Source of the DNA: Cyanobacterium stanieri LEGE 03274
Lineage (GTDB): Bacteria > Cyanobacteriota > Cyanobacteriia > Cyanobacteriales > Cyanobacteriaceae
Length of the DNA: 64,000 nucleotides
Direction: 5' to 3'
NCBI RefSeq assembly: GCF_015207825.1
Contig: NZ_JADEWC010000003.1
Span: 62,001 to 126,000 of the forward strand
In this document: positions 28,179 through 37,465 of the stretch, piece by piece
Layout: each line of letters begins with the position of its first letter
Numbering within the stretch: the first letter of the stretch is position 1
Notes under the pieces: generated by a model
Database searches by the model: none
What the model was told of the DNA's origin: nothing
The model's input: the letters and a program-made list of their open reading frames with translations, nothing else
Program-made: the position numbers and the translations under genes

Positions 28179-29879
28179 TTAACTATCCATAACAACTTGC
28201 TCGGTAGAAGTATTCATACCCTGCTTTGTTTGAATCAGTTTTAAACCTTCTTCCAAGGCTGTGAGGCGATCGCCCATCCAATGATGACCAGGAATTAACC
28301 CAGCAATACCCAAATTTTCCAGACGACGTTTCACCTTGCCTGTAGCCCCCACCACAATAACATCACGACCTAAATCAAGAGCTTCTTGGATCGCATTTTC
28401 GATGGCAAGGGAAGAAGTAACACCCAACACAGGCACTTCACCCAAATCTACCAACAACACATCATAATTATCAATGGCGCTATGTTCCCGAGAAATAGCC
28501 TTCGCCACCCCAAAAATCATTGGGCCACTGAGATGAAAAAGTAACAAACGATTATCCGCCAAATCAAGAATTTGTTTCTCCTCATCACTTAACTTAATTT
28601 GATCATCATCATCAGTGATAGTTTTCACCGCCGTAGATTGCAACTCCGATAACTTTTCAATGGTTAAAATATTGGCGATAAATACCCCCACAGCCACCGC
28701 AATCATCAAATCAACAAATACCGTTAATAAAATCACCACATAGACAATTCCTGCCGCTTTCCAAGAAATTTTGTGAACCCTTTTGAGAAAACCCCAGTCA
28801 ATAACGCTAATACCAACCTTAATCACAATCCCTGCCAACACAGCTAAAGGAATATCAGTGGTTAAAGGAGCCGCCCAAATAGCAATGATAAATAAAACTA
28901 AAGCCCTCACCACACTAGCTAAAGTAGAACGAGCCCCTGCCTGAATTGCCACCACACTAGGAGTTGTAGCCCCAGAACCAGCAATGCCACCACAAAGCCC
29001 CGTGATAATGTTGGCAATTCCTTGCCCCACTAATTCTTTATTAGATTTATGCTCTTGACGGGTTAAGCTATCACACACCAAACAAGTTAAAAGACAATCA
29101 ATACAACCCACCGTCGCTAAAACGATCGCATTTACAAACATCAAGCGCAAATTTTCCATATTCCAAGTGGGCATCTGCAACTCTGGTAAACCAGGGGTAA
29201 TTTCACCGATGGTGCTGATGGTACGAATATCGTAATCTCTCAATAAAAAAACCGTTACTAATGTACCAATCAATAACGCTGTTAATTGTGGAGGTACAAT
29301 GGCTTTCCATTGACGAGGATAGAGAAATAAAATTGCTAGGGTTAATACTCCTAAAACTAATTCTTGAGGATTTATATTATTGATCAAATTTGGTAGGTTG
29401 GTAATCACTCCTACTACTCCCCCTGTGGGGGTTTCTTGACCCAAGAAAGGGGCTAGTTGTAAGAAAATGAGGATTACCCCAATCCCTGTCATAAAACCCG
29501 AAATAACGTTGTAGGGAAGCATGGTAATATATTTCCCCAACTTTAACACCCCAAACAAAATTTGGAATACCCCCGCCATCATCACTACGGTAAAGCCCAT
29601 GGCTAATCCTGTGTCGGGGTTACGTGCTATTAATTCGGCAATTACGGCGGTAACAATTACCGTCATCGGGCCAGTAGGCTCAGAAATTAGGCTCGGAGTA
29701 CCGCCAAAGATAGAGGCGAAAAAGCCCACGAGAATAGCTCCCCAAATACCTGCTGATGCTCCCGCACCAGAAGCGATACCGAAAGCTAGTGCCATGGGTA
29801 ATGCCACCACTGCTGCGGTTAAACCTCCAAAAATATCACCTTTGAGGTTATCAAATTTGATTGGATTTATTATTTGCAT
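28179..29879 (-). CDS. bicA: SulP-family bicarbonate transporter, BicA-like
   Basis: A 566-residue inner-membrane protein with the SulP core of 14 membrane spans and a cytoplasmic STAS domain (about 440-550). The start NLKGDIFGGLTAAVVALPMA, the substrate-binding-site stretch FGGTPSLISEPTGPMTV, SNKELVGQGIANIITGLCGGIAGSG (split at its GQG) and the STAS segment LLFHLSGPMIFGVAKAISRE closely resemble BicA of Synechococcus PCC 7002. BicA is a low-affinity, high-flux Na+-dependent bicarbonate transporter of the CO2-concentrating mechanism. The last residues are divergent. It could be another SulP anion carrier, but the similarity I recall is strong. The 380 bp upstream (29880-30259) are very AT-rich with nothing I can name. 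Confidence 0.85.
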   Translation of the reverse strand: MQIINPIKFDNLKGDIFGGLTAAVVALPMALAFGIASGAGASAGIWGAILVGFFASIFGGTPSLISEPTGPMTVIVTAVIAELIARNPDTGLAMGFTVVMMAGVFQILFGVLKLGKYITMLPYNVISGFMTGIGVILIFLQLAPFLGQETPTGGVVGVITNLPNLINNINPQELVLGVLTLAILFLYPRQWKAIVPPQLTALLIGTLVTVFLLRDYDIRTISTIGEITPGLPELQMPTWNMENLRLMFVNAIVLATVGCIDCLLTCLVCDSLTRQEHKSNKELVGQGIANIITGLCGGIAGSGATTPSVVAIQAGARSTLASVVRALVLFIIAIWAAPLTTDIPLAVLAGIVIKVGISVIDWGFLKRVHKISWKAAGIVYVVILLTVFVDLMIAVAVGVFIANILTIEKLSELQSTAVKTITDDDDQIKLSDEEKQILDLADNRLLLFHLSGPMIFGVAKAISREHSAIDNYDVLLVDLGEVPVLGVTSSLAIENAIQEALDLGRDVIVVGATGKVKRRLENLGIAGLIPGHHWMGDRLTALEEGLKLIQTKQGMNTSTEQVVMDS

Positions 29880-30259
29880 TGTAAGTTATTCTTTTTTACG
29901 AAAGTTATTATTATTTATTTTTTAGCTTTTTTATAATTGAGAAAATTAATATTTTCTAAAAATGTTGGTTATTTTTAGTTTTACAATATTTTTTTTGCTA
30001 AAAAAAGATTTATAATGTTTAAACAAATATTATGTAAACCACTAAATATTTAGTTTATGATTATTATTTATTAATAACAAAAAGTTAAGTTTACTTACAC
30101 AAAAATAGTCACTGTAGTAAGTTAAAATTTTGCTTTAATAATGATTTTTATGAAAAGGTTTTGATTTTACTATTGTATCAAATTCCTAATGATCTACTTT
30201 CTCTAAAGCTCGAATGAGTCGGAATCACGAGGGATGATTATTCATGGATAGACTTTTAT

Positions 30260-31210
30260 CTATAGTTGCTTAGTATTTCTTATCATATAATCCTGACAGA
30301 AATGTTCTTTATCTATTGTAATTACTAATGAGTCTGTTAAGGATAAGTTATCAATAAGTTTTGGAATAAATAATTCTGGATGTAGGGCTTTCCAAAAGTA
30401 TTCGACAAATTCTTGAATTTCTTGATTACTCATGCCTGTTTTTCCTTGGGCTTTCATTTTTGCTTCGGCTTCTTGACGCCAAGGTAAGCTATAACGATAG
30501 TCTAAGGGGTTCAATATAATTTGATAATCAATAAGTTTCCATAGGGGCAAATATTCTTTTAGTCTTTGGTTGCAGTCTCTGGCAAATTTTTTGTCTGCGG
30601 GGCTAATAATGGGATGGGGAGGGTTATTAAATTCATTTTCATCTATGGGTTGTACACCGACAAACCAACCTTCAAAGAAGATGACATCAATGTTATGGCT
30701 TATTTGATTATTGAGTAGGGTTGTGTTGGGAAGTGCCATATTGCCATTATAAGATGATAAAGTGCGATCGCCCTTACCATTATGCAAAGATTTATCGAAA
30801 CGAGGAATAGCCACAGGGCGAGACTCTAACAAAGACGTTAACACCCCCATAGCTAAGGATACATCATGGGTGAGGGGAGGACCACGCCAAATTAAACGAG
30901 GATCAAATTTTTGTAATTGTTTTCTTTCTTCGTAGGTTTTATAGAAGTCATCAAGAGAAATTGTTTCACTACTAATATTTAATTGTTTTAATAAAAATTT
31001 TAAAATTTTACTAAGGGTTGTTTTTCCTGTTCCTTGAATTCCCAAAATACCAACTAATAAAGGTTTTGATTTTTCTTTAAATTTTTCTTGTAAATTGAGG
31101 GCAAGGGGAAACCATAAGTTATTATATAATTCTTTAATTTTTCGATCATTTACTAAGTTAAATTCTCTACATATTATTTGAATATTTTGTTCTATAATCT
31201 CATTATTCAT
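30260..31210 (-). CDS. glyK: D-glycerate 3-kinase (plant/cyanobacterial GLYK type)
   Basis: Phosphorylates D-glycerate to 3-phosphoglycerate, the last step of photorespiratory 2-phosphoglycolate recycling. The 316 residues contain the Walker A GIQGTGKTTL (57-66), SLDDFYKTYEERKQL, the GPPLTHDVSLAMGVL loop, IPRFDKSLHNGKGDR, and DVIFFEGWFVG as Walker B, all marks of the GLYK/YfhS-type P-loop kinase family. It starts 6 bp after the comF-like gene stop, so both share a transcript, although no functional link between them is evident. Confidence 0.88.
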   Translation of the reverse strand: MNNEIIEQNIQIICREFNLVNDRKIKELYNNLWFPLALNLQEKFKEKSKPLLVGILGIQGTGKTTLSKILKFLLKQLNISSETISLDDFYKTYEERKQLQKFDPRLIWRGPPLTHDVSLAMGVLTSLLESRPVAIPRFDKSLHNGKGDRTLSSYNGNMALPNTTLLNNQISHNIDVIFFEGWFVGVQPIDENEFNNPPHPIISPADKKFARDCNQRLKEYLPLWKLIDYQIILNPLDYRYSLPWRQEAEAKMKAQGKTGMSNQEIQEFVEYFWKALHPELFIPKLIDNLSLTDSLVITIDKEHFCQDYMIRNTKQL

Positions 31211-31216
31211 GGTCTA

Positions 31217-31888
31217 TTATTTCTTATTAATTGATGTAAGACTAGAGGCGATCGCAACTACCCCCAAAACTTTAATATTAAGAGTTTTAAGCACCCTTAT
31301 TGCCTCCTCCACCGTTGCCCCCGTAGTGTAAATATCATCTAAAATAATAACAGAATGCTGACGATTAAATCGAGAATAATCCTTCCCTATAGTAAAGGCT
31401 TGACTAATATTACTTTCTCTTTCTAACGTACCTAAATTAAACATCGCATCAGTATTTTTAACCCTTATCAATAAATTAGGTAGAAAATTATAACCAGTAA
31501 TTTCACAAAAAGACTTTGCCACCAATTCTGCCTGATTAAAACCCCTTTCCTCCAACTTTTTTCTGTGGAGAGGAATAGGCACCACAGTAATTTTTTTACC
31601 CTTTTTTCGTAACTTATTATCAACCCAAGCCCTCGCCAGAAACTGTCCAAAAACCTCTCCTAATTCGACCTTATTATCATACTTAAAAGTAAAAATAGCC
31701 CTCTTAATATAATTTTCATACCTAGCCCAAATAAATAAAGCATAATCCTTATTCGTGTTGATTAAAGGATTCGTAATCTCACAACTGATTATCTGATTAT
31801 GACAATATTCACAAATAATGTCATTGGTTTTCCGTTCACATAATACACAACTAGACTTAAATAAAAATGATAAAAAACTCTTGATCAT
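31217..31888 (-). CDS. ComF family protein (phosphoribosyltransferase-like)
   Basis: A 223-residue protein with an N-terminal zinc-finger pattern of four cysteines (CVLCERKTNDIICEYC) and a C-terminal type I phosphoribosyltransferase domain with VIILDDIYTTGATVEEA as the PRPP-binding loop. In naturally competent bacteria ComF acts in the cytoplasm during DNA uptake, probably handling incoming single strands. Many cyanobacteria are competent through type IV pili. Lies just upstream of glyK. Confidence 0.88.
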   Translation of the reverse strand: MIKSFLSFLFKSSCVLCERKTNDIICEYCHNQIISCEITNPLINTNKDYALFIWARYENYIKRAIFTFKYDNKVELGEVFGQFLARAWVDNKLRKKGKKITVVPIPLHRKKLEERGFNQAELVAKSFCEITGYNFLPNLLIRVKNTDAMFNLGTLERESNISQAFTIGKDYSRFNRQHSVIILDDIYTTGATVEEAIRVLKTLNIKVLGVVAIASSLTSINKK

Positions 31889-32047
31889 AAAACTAATTTA
31901 TAACCATTAAAAACATTTATAACTTGTCAATTAATTACTTACATCAAGTTGTTTAGCTTATAAATATTATTAGCCAAAATAATTACAAATTATCTATTCA
32001 TAATAGAACCCATTGCATAATAAAGAAATTAAAATAATATTATCATT

Positions 32048-32941
32048 CTATTTAGACTCCGTTAAACGGTAAGAACTCTTAGTAATTATCTCAGTAGATA
32101 AATCATTTAAATTATCCCCCAAAATCGTTTGAATATCCTTTGTTAGAGTAACAGAAAAATTTAAATTAACTTCTCCCTCATTAACTAGTTTTACCAATTC
32201 TTGTAAATTAGTTTTGATAGTATTTGTTTTACTTTCAGATAATTTAAAATAATCATTATTTTTTATCCCATCATTAATCATTTTACGTTTTATTTGCTCT
32301 TTCAAATCCTTAATCTCTGAATCCAAAAATAACCATTCTTCCTCTATTTCCTTATATCTTTCACACAAAAAATCTAGGCTTTTTTCTTCTTCTCGTTTAT
32401 TCATAAATTCCTCTAAAATCACTAAATGATGATAAACCTGAGCCAAATAAACACAATCCATCTGAGCATAATATAATTGATTCTTACTCAGAGGACGTAC
32501 CCCCCAATCTCCCCCTTGTTCGCCTTTATCAATATCTTTAAAATCCGTAAAATGTTCCGTCAATGCTTTAAGAGATTTACTTTTAATAGGCAAAAGATAA
32601 TAAGGAATATTTTTAGCTAAATTATAAGTACAAAAAACGTTTTTAGCATTCCCCTCTCCTAAAAATCTTAAATCGTATCTAGCATTATGAAAAACCTTAG
32701 TAATGCTTTCATTAACCATAATATGTTCAATAAAATAGTCAACCAAATCCCTCTGATTTAACACATCAAAAAGATACGTTCTACTACCATCAACATTATC
32801 AGCATAAGCCAAAACTTGAACTAAAGAAATTCGAGGATTATTACTTTTATAATCAGCCGTTTCCGTATCAAGCCAAAGTATATCCGTATCCTTTAAATCA
32901 AGAATAATATCTTTAATTTCTTCTTTATCAGTTAAATACAT
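32048..32941 (-). CDS. DEDD-type 3'-5' exonuclease domain protein (RNase D-like)
   Basis: A 297-residue protein. Residues 1-190 form a DEDDy exonuclease domain: DTETAD (motif I, Asp and Glu), FHNARYDLRFL (motif II Asp) and LYYAQMDCVYLAQVYHHL (motif III Tyr and Asp). The typical HRDC domain of RNase D is missing; instead residues 190-297 are charged and probably coiled, with no recognised fold. It could degrade RNA 3' ends or process tRNA; substrate unknown. All four catalytic acids are present. Confidence 0.82.
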   Translation of the reverse strand: MYLTDKEEIKDIILDLKDTDILWLDTETADYKSNNPRISLVQVLAYADNVDGSRTYLFDVLNQRDLVDYFIEHIMVNESITKVFHNARYDLRFLGEGNAKNVFCTYNLAKNIPYYLLPIKSKSLKALTEHFTDFKDIDKGEQGGDWGVRPLSKNQLYYAQMDCVYLAQVYHHLVILEEFMNKREEEKSLDFLCERYKEIEEEWLFLDSEIKDLKEQIKRKMINDGIKNNDYFKLSESKTNTIKTNLQELVKLVNEGEVNLNFSVTLTKDIQTILGDNLNDLSTEIITKSSYRLTESK

Positions 32942-33046
32942 ACAATTATTAAACCTTATTTAGTTAATACCCATGGTGAAAATAATCTACTTTTCAATTG
33001 AGCATTTTTTGATCAAAAAAATTATCTAACATAGATAAATTAACCA

Positions 33047-33658
33047 TTACTGAACTTGTCTTAAAACAAAATCTCGTATCACGTTAATTTCTAAAGGGAT
33101 AATCTCATGTGCCATAGAATACTCCTTATACTCCACTTCTACCCCCACAGCCTCCAATTTTTGCCTAGCATCCCTTGCCCCCTTAATAGGCACAACAGGA
33201 TCATTAGTACCATGACAAATTAAAGTAGGCGGAAAAGGATTTCTATCTGCCCTAGGCTCAAAATGTAAATATCCACTAAGGCTACACACTCCCGCCACAG
33301 GTAATTGTAACCCCACATCTAAACTCATTGCTCCCCCTTGGGAAAAACCTCCCACAATAGTTTTACTCAGAGGTATATTAGTTTTATCCTCCAAGGTTAT
33401 TAACCAACGATAAAAAGTATCAACGCTTTCCTTAATACCTTCGTTATTGTTTTCCAAGGCATACCAAGCTCTACCTTCAGATACATGGGGATGGGGATAT
33501 GGTGCATTAGGAAAAATATATTGACAATGGGGCAAATCTAATAGAGGAGGTAAAGACGATAAATCATGATAATTTGCCCCCCAACCATGCAATAAAACAA
33601 AAATATATTTAATTTCTTGCCCCGTAGGAGGATTATGGATAATTGTATCTAAATTCAT
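33047..33658 (-). CDS. Alpha/beta hydrolase, phospholipase/carboxylesterase family
   Basis: A 203-residue cytoplasmic esterase of the LYPLA/YpfH type. It has VLLHGWGANYHDLSSL for the oxyanion hole, the nucleophile elbow GGFSQGGAMSLDVG, the acid in CHGTNDPVVPIKGAR, and the catalytic His in SMAHEIIP. These enzymes hydrolyse short acyl esters. No operon partner on the same strand closer than 100 bp. Confidence 0.9.
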   Translation of the reverse strand: MNLDTIIHNPPTGQEIKYIFVLLHGWGANYHDLSSLPPLLDLPHCQYIFPNAPYPHPHVSEGRAWYALENNNEGIKESVDTFYRWLITLEDKTNIPLSKTIVGGFSQGGAMSLDVGLQLPVAGVCSLSGYLHFEPRADRNPFPPTLICHGTNDPVVPIKGARDARQKLEAVGVEVEYKEYSMAHEIIPLEINVIRDFVLRQVQ

Positions 33659-33684
33659 TTTTTATCTGTGGTGTGATAGATTAG

Positions 33685-34305
33685 ATGCTGTTTAAACAAT
33701 ATTTTATCTTTTATTGGGTGAAGATATTATTAATTAAAGTTACTATTTCCTTACTTTTTTTTCCTCCAGCCCTAAACTTATTAATGGGAGCTTTAGTGGA
33801 GAATAATTTATCTTACCGTTTTTTTAGCGGTGGTCTTTTTCTATTTTGTTTAGAACAATGTCGAATGGCTATTGTTGATTTAAACAATTATTTTATCGCA
33901 ACACAAGATTATAAGAATAAACATATTTCCTTTTATTTTTTTGTTTTATGTATAACGATCGCCCTTGAAATCATAGGATTTTATTGGATGTATTATTACA
34001 TAAATATTGGAGCAACTATAATATTATTAAGTCAACTATGGTTCAACAGCTTAGCAAAAATAAAAATTAGTATCGTCAACCAAGAAGTTATCATTTATCC
34101 ATGGACAATAAATAAAAGAATAGGGGAATTATTAGGAGCATTACTAGGAATAATCCTCATAATTTTGTGGACATTAAATATTTATCCATTAACCATGGGT
34201 TTCTTAATGTTATCCATGATGATCATATTCACCACCATTAAATATGCCATACCAACCCTTAAAAAGACACTCAAAAAACTGTCATTATCATCCTCAAATA
34301 AATAA
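33685..34305 (+). CDS. Hypothetical membrane protein, five or six helices
   Basis: A 206-residue hydrophobic protein. Helices lie at about 10-35, 45-60, 82-103, 105-125, 148-165 and 168-190, and the tail is Lys/Ser-rich (KKTLKKLSLSSSNK). There is no signal peptide cleavage motif and no recognised domain. It lies 26 bp from the divergent esterase start and 51 bp before plsC on the same strand, so coexpression with plsC is likely. Confidence 0.7.
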   Translation: MLFKQYFIFYWVKILLIKVTISLLFFPPALNLLMGALVENNLSYRFFSGGLFLFCLEQCRMAIVDLNNYFIATQDYKNKHISFYFFVLCITIALEIIGFYWMYYYINIGATIILLSQLWFNSLAKIKISIVNQEVIIYPWTINKRIGELLGALLGIILIILWTLNIYPLTMGFLMLSMMIIFTTIKYAIPTLKKTLKKLSLSSSNK

Positions 34306-34356
34306 CTATAACTTTTAACCTAGAAATAACAACCAATCAAAATCATCAAAATAATA

Positions 34357-35055
34357 ATGATTAGTGAACAAAAACAAACCCACTCCCCTAGCCATAATCA
34401 TTCCTCCCAAATTACCTCAGAAATAGCCCCATGGTTAAGTAAAATCGCTTACTTTCTCGGCAAAACAACCATTCTCCCTCTATTCTTCAAAAATATAACC
34501 ATTACAGGACAAGAAAACATTCCCCGCAACGGTGCGGTAATTGTCGCCCCCACCCACCGCTCTAGGTGGGATGCCCTTGTCGTACCCTACGCCGTAGGAA
34601 GACTATCTAGCGGTAGAGATCTTCATTTTATGGTATCCGCTAACGAAATGAAAGGCATTCAAGGTTGGTTTATCCGTCGATTAGGAGGATTTCCCGTTAA
34701 CACCGAACACCCCGGCATCGAAAGCCTAAACCATAGTTTTGAGTTACTATCCCAAGGGGAAATGGTCGTTATCTTCCCCGAAGGCGGAATTTTCCGCACC
34801 CAAGAAGTACAATCCCTAAAAAGAGGAGTCGCAAAAATTGCCCTCGACACTGAAGAAGTAAAACCAGAAGTACAAATAAAACTCTTACCCGTCAGAGTTA
34901 GCTACGATCAAGAAATACCTAGAAAGGGAGCTAGTGTAACCATTAACATTGGTAAACCCTTAATAGTCAAAGATTATCATATTTCTTCTCAAAATCCTAG
35001 ACGTAATAGCATTAACTTAACCCAAAGTTTAGAAGAAGCCCTCAAAGAGTTATAA
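34357..35055 (+). CDS. plsC: 1-acyl-sn-glycerol-3-phosphate acyltransferase
   Basis: Transfers an acyl chain to lysophosphatidic acid to make phosphatidic acid at the membrane. The 232 residues contain the acyltransferase motif THRSRWD (HX4D, His67 and Asp72), the acceptor-binding VVIFPEGG, and LGGFPVN between them, in the family order. The first 25 residues are polar and His/Ser-rich. Cyanobacteria have several PlsC paralogues and I cannot tell which one this is. Confidence 0.9.
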   Translation: MISEQKQTHSPSHNHSSQITSEIAPWLSKIAYFLGKTTILPLFFKNITITGQENIPRNGAVIVAPTHRSRWDALVVPYAVGRLSSGRDLHFMVSANEMKGIQGWFIRRLGGFPVNTEHPGIESLNHSFELLSQGEMVVIFPEGGIFRTQEVQSLKRGVAKIALDTEEVKPEVQIKLLPVRVSYDQEIPRKGASVTINIGKPLIVKDYHISSQNPRRNSINLTQSLEEALKEL

Positions 35056-35083
35056 AAAAAGCAAGAGGAAAAAATCCCCTTGC
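35054..35083 (-). terminator. Rho-independent terminator of psaL
   Basis: On the minus strand GCAAGGGGA pairs with TCCTCTTGC across a T-rich loop and is followed by seven T residues. It lies about 50 bp after the psaL stop and touches the end of plsC on the other strand. Confidence 0.8.
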
Positions 35084-35131
35084 CAATGATTTTTATATAA
35101 TTTTGCCGATAGTTAAGAAAATATTCCTCAC

Positions 35132-35617
35132 TTACCAAACATTTTTGGCCGCTTCAATTAAAGGCTGTAAATAAGTAGTTTGACAGAGGAAAAAAGCAAA
35201 AAAAGCACCACCAGAAGCACCGAGAAGGAAACCAGAAGCAAACTCGCTCCAACCTTCTTTGGTTGCTAATTCAGCGGGAACTTGAGGAGTGGTAAGAGTT
35301 TCAGTAGGTTTACCAACCCCTACAGCACTATAAATAGACAAACAAATTGTTAAAATAGCAACTAAGCCAATGGTTGCCAACAAACCAGCTTGCGCACCAA
35401 AATCAGTATCTCTTAAAGGCCCTAATAAAGCAAAAGGTCCATAGAGGAAATAACCATGGGCCATGCCAATTTCTAAGCCACGACGGTTAGGGGACAAACC
35501 CTTGCGATAAGCAGGTAAACCATTAATAAATGCTTTTGTAAAACCAGATCCGTTAATAGGAGTGCTAAGATTTCCTACTTGAGGATCGCCACCAGAATGA
35601 ACTACGTTAGTACTCAT
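35132..35617 (-). CDS. psaL: Photosystem I reaction center subunit XI (PsaL)
   Basis: PsaL is the membrane subunit at the trimer interface of cyanobacterial photosystem I. The 161 residues show the N-terminal domain (GDPQVGNLSTPINGS), the chlorophyll-binding GLEIGMAHGYFLYGPFALLGPLR (split at HGYFL), and two or three membrane helices ending in FFAFFLCQTTYLQPL. Length is normal. Unlike the common psaI-psaL operon, psaI lies upstream on the opposite strand, so the two share a 186-bp divergent promoter region. Confidence 0.97.
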   Translation of the reverse strand: MSTNVVHSGGDPQVGNLSTPINGSGFTKAFINGLPAYRKGLSPNRRGLEIGMAHGYFLYGPFALLGPLRDTDFGAQAGLLATIGLVAILTICLSIYSAVGVGKPTETLTTPQVPAELATKEGWSEFASGFLLGASGGAFFAFFLCQTTYLQPLIEAAKNVW

Positions 35618-35803
35618 GGACTTTTATTCGATCTCCTTATAGTTTTTTCACAAAAAATTATTGTTTGTAGCTTACTTTAACTTGAGATTTGATTCTCGAA
35701 GTTTTTTTGTTAAGAATCTTTATATTTCGTCAATTTTTGCCTAGGTTCGCTGTAATATCCATGGTAGTTAATTTTATTGTTTAGCATAAGGATAATAACA
35801 ATC

Positions 35804-35920
35804 ATGCTTGGAGAATACGCAGCTTCTTTCTTACCATCCATTTTAGTTCCCGCTGTAGGTTTAGTTATGCCCGCAGTAGCCATGGCACTATTATTTTTAC
35901 AAATTGAAGCAGAGGCATAA
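35804..35920 (+). CDS. psaI: Photosystem I reaction center subunit VIII (PsaI)
   Basis: A 38-residue single-helix protein, [20 protein letters not shown] followed by [18 protein letters not shown]. The sequence is the typical PsaI pattern: a short N-terminus, a Pro-Ala-rich membrane helix and an acidic C-terminus. PsaI stabilises PsaL binding in photosystem I. AAGGAT lies 11 bp before the ATG. It reads away from psaL, which is unusual because the two commonly form one operon. Confidence 0.93.
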   Translation: MLGEYAASFLPSILVPAVGLVMPAVAMALLFLQIEAEA

Positions 35921-36019
35921 TTAGAAAATCCTCTCAATCATAAAAAAAATCTAGGGATGTATTGTGTTTAGTACCTTAAGGGAAAAATATACTACTTCCC
36001 TCCCCATGGGCATAATAAT

Positions 36020-36982
36020 TTACTTACTCAAAGCCATATTAATACTACTACGCACTGCCTTCGCCGATTTTTGTAAGATTTCCCTTTCCTCCGTCGTTAA
36101 CTTAATCTCTAAAATCTGCTCGATTCCGTTACTACCAAGGCGACAAGGTACACCCAAAAATAAATCATTCAAACCATATTCTCCCTGCACATAAGCCGCC
36201 GCCGTCAGCAACCGAGATTGATTAAACAAAATCGACTCAATCATATAACAAGCCGAAGAGGCAGGGGCATAATAAGCACTACCCGTCTTGAGTAAACGGA
36301 CAATTTCCGCTCCCCCATCCCGGGTGCGCTGGATTAACTTATCAATGGTTTCGGGTGATAATAACTCCGTAATAGGAATACCGCTAACGGTACAATAACG
36401 GGGAATTGGTAACATTAAATCCCCATGCCCTCCTAATACCATCCCCTGCACATCGTGAATAGATACCCCCAATTCAAAGGCAATAAAAGTTTCTAACCTT
36501 GCAGAATCCAACACCCCTGCCATGCCCATAACCCTTTCATGGGGCAAACCGCTGGTTTTCCACACCAAATAAGTCATTACATCTAAAGGGTTGGTAACGA
36601 CTAAATAAATGGCATCGGGAGAGTAATGGAGGGATTTTTGAGTGGCTTCAGTGACGATTTTGGCATTGATTTTTAATAAATCATCTCGACTCATTCCAGG
36701 TTTTCGGGCAACCCCTGCGGTAATTACTACAATATCTGAATCTTTGGTATCTGCATAATCGTTAGTACCCATGATCTCGCAGTGATGGGATTGTAACCCC
36801 TGAGCTTCTGTTAAATCAAGGGCGATGCCTTGGGGTAAACCTTCCACAATATCCAAAAGACAGACATCAGCTAAGTTTCTTTCTATTAGTCGTTGGGAAA
36901 GGGTGCGCCCTACGTTTCCCGCTCCAATAATGGATACTTTGGCGAGTTTGTTACAGGATGAGAGGTAAATGGATTCTGCCAT
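36020..36982 (-). CDS. mdh: Malate dehydrogenase (LDH-like type)
   Basis: NAD-dependent oxidation of malate to oxaloacetate in the cytoplasm. The 320 residues carry the Rossmann motif [15 protein letters not shown], the substrate-loop arginines in [28 protein letters not shown], and the catalytic histidine in [11 protein letters not shown]. The substrate-loop sequence RKPGMSR, with Arg in the discriminating position, points to malate over lactate. It starts 9 bp after ndhO on the same strand, so both are likely cotranscribed. Confidence 0.93.
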   Translation of the reverse strand: MAESIYLSSCNKLAKVSIIGAGNVGRTLSQRLIERNLADVCLLDIVEGLPQGIALDLTEAQGLQSHHCEIMGTNDYADTKDSDIVVITAGVARKPGMSRDDLLKINAKIVTEATQKSLHYSPDAIYLVVTNPLDVMTYLVWKTSGLPHERVMGMAGVLDSARLETFIAFELGVSIHDVQGMVLGGHGDLMLPIPRYCTVSGIPITELLSPETIDKLIQRTRDGGAEIVRLLKTGSAYYAPASSACYMIESILFNQSRLLTAAAYVQGEYGLNDLFLGVPCRLGSNGIEQILEIKLTTEEREILQKSAKAVRSSINMALSK

Positions 36983-36991
36983 GGTAGGTTT

Positions 36992-37210
36992 TTATTCGAT
37001 GACTTCTAAATGATCGAGACGAAACCAAACATTGGGGGTAGGGGTGTAAAATTTGACTAGGGCATATTCATCGTTTAAGTCAAGGATTTCTCCTTTACTC
37101 TCAAATATGTAGCTAGGAAAACGGCTATCACTGGCTTTGGCTTCGAGACTGTTTTCTAATTTTTCTTTGATTGCTTTTACAAAGGATCCTTTTTTGATTT
37201 TACCTGCCAT
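36992..37210 (-). CDS. ndhO: NAD(P)H-quinone oxidoreductase subunit O
   Basis: A small peripheral subunit of cyanobacterial/chloroplast NDH-1, the ferredoxin-plastoquinone oxidoreductase of cyclic electron flow. The 72 residues match the family: KKGSFVKAIKEKLENSLEAK, FPSYIFESKGEILDL and the SH3-like end VKFYTPTPNVWFRLDHLE. Complete in length. First gene of a two-gene unit with mdh. Confidence 0.95.
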   Translation of the reverse strand: MAGKIKKGSFVKAIKEKLENSLEAKASDSRFPSYIFESKGEILDLNDEYALVKFYTPTPNVWFRLDHLEVIE

Positions 37211-37320
37211 ATTCTTTTATATGTGGATGATTACTAAAATAAATATACCAAGTTAAAGTAAAAAATGGGGAGCAAGAAGTTAAAAGCAAGAGTTTGTATT
37301 AAGTTTGAATGATTAGTGAT

Positions 37321-37346
37321 AAAAAAAGAGCTTGGTTTTGCTCTTT
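37321..37346 (-). terminator. Terminator-like hairpin on the minus strand, no gene assigned
   Basis: On the minus strand AAGAGC pairs with GCTCTT across AAAACCAA and is followed by a run of seven T residues. It lies between ndhO and mutL. No gene on the minus strand ends here, so it may stop antisense transcripts coming out of mutL or end a small RNA of up to about 120 nt. Confidence 0.5.
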
Positions 37347-37465
37347 GTAGTCTTCAAATTATGAGGAAAGTTTATTTTTTTTCATTTAAACTTCGTGTTA
37401 AAGATTATTAAACACAATCAATAAAGATTTTCTATGAGGTTAAATTTTTCATTGTTAATTGTTGA

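Noticed and set aside
29521-29925. 134-codon frame opposite the start of the bicA-like gene
   Set aside because: Antisense shadow of a membrane protein gene, so its Ala/Pro/Thr-rich composition is expected by chance.
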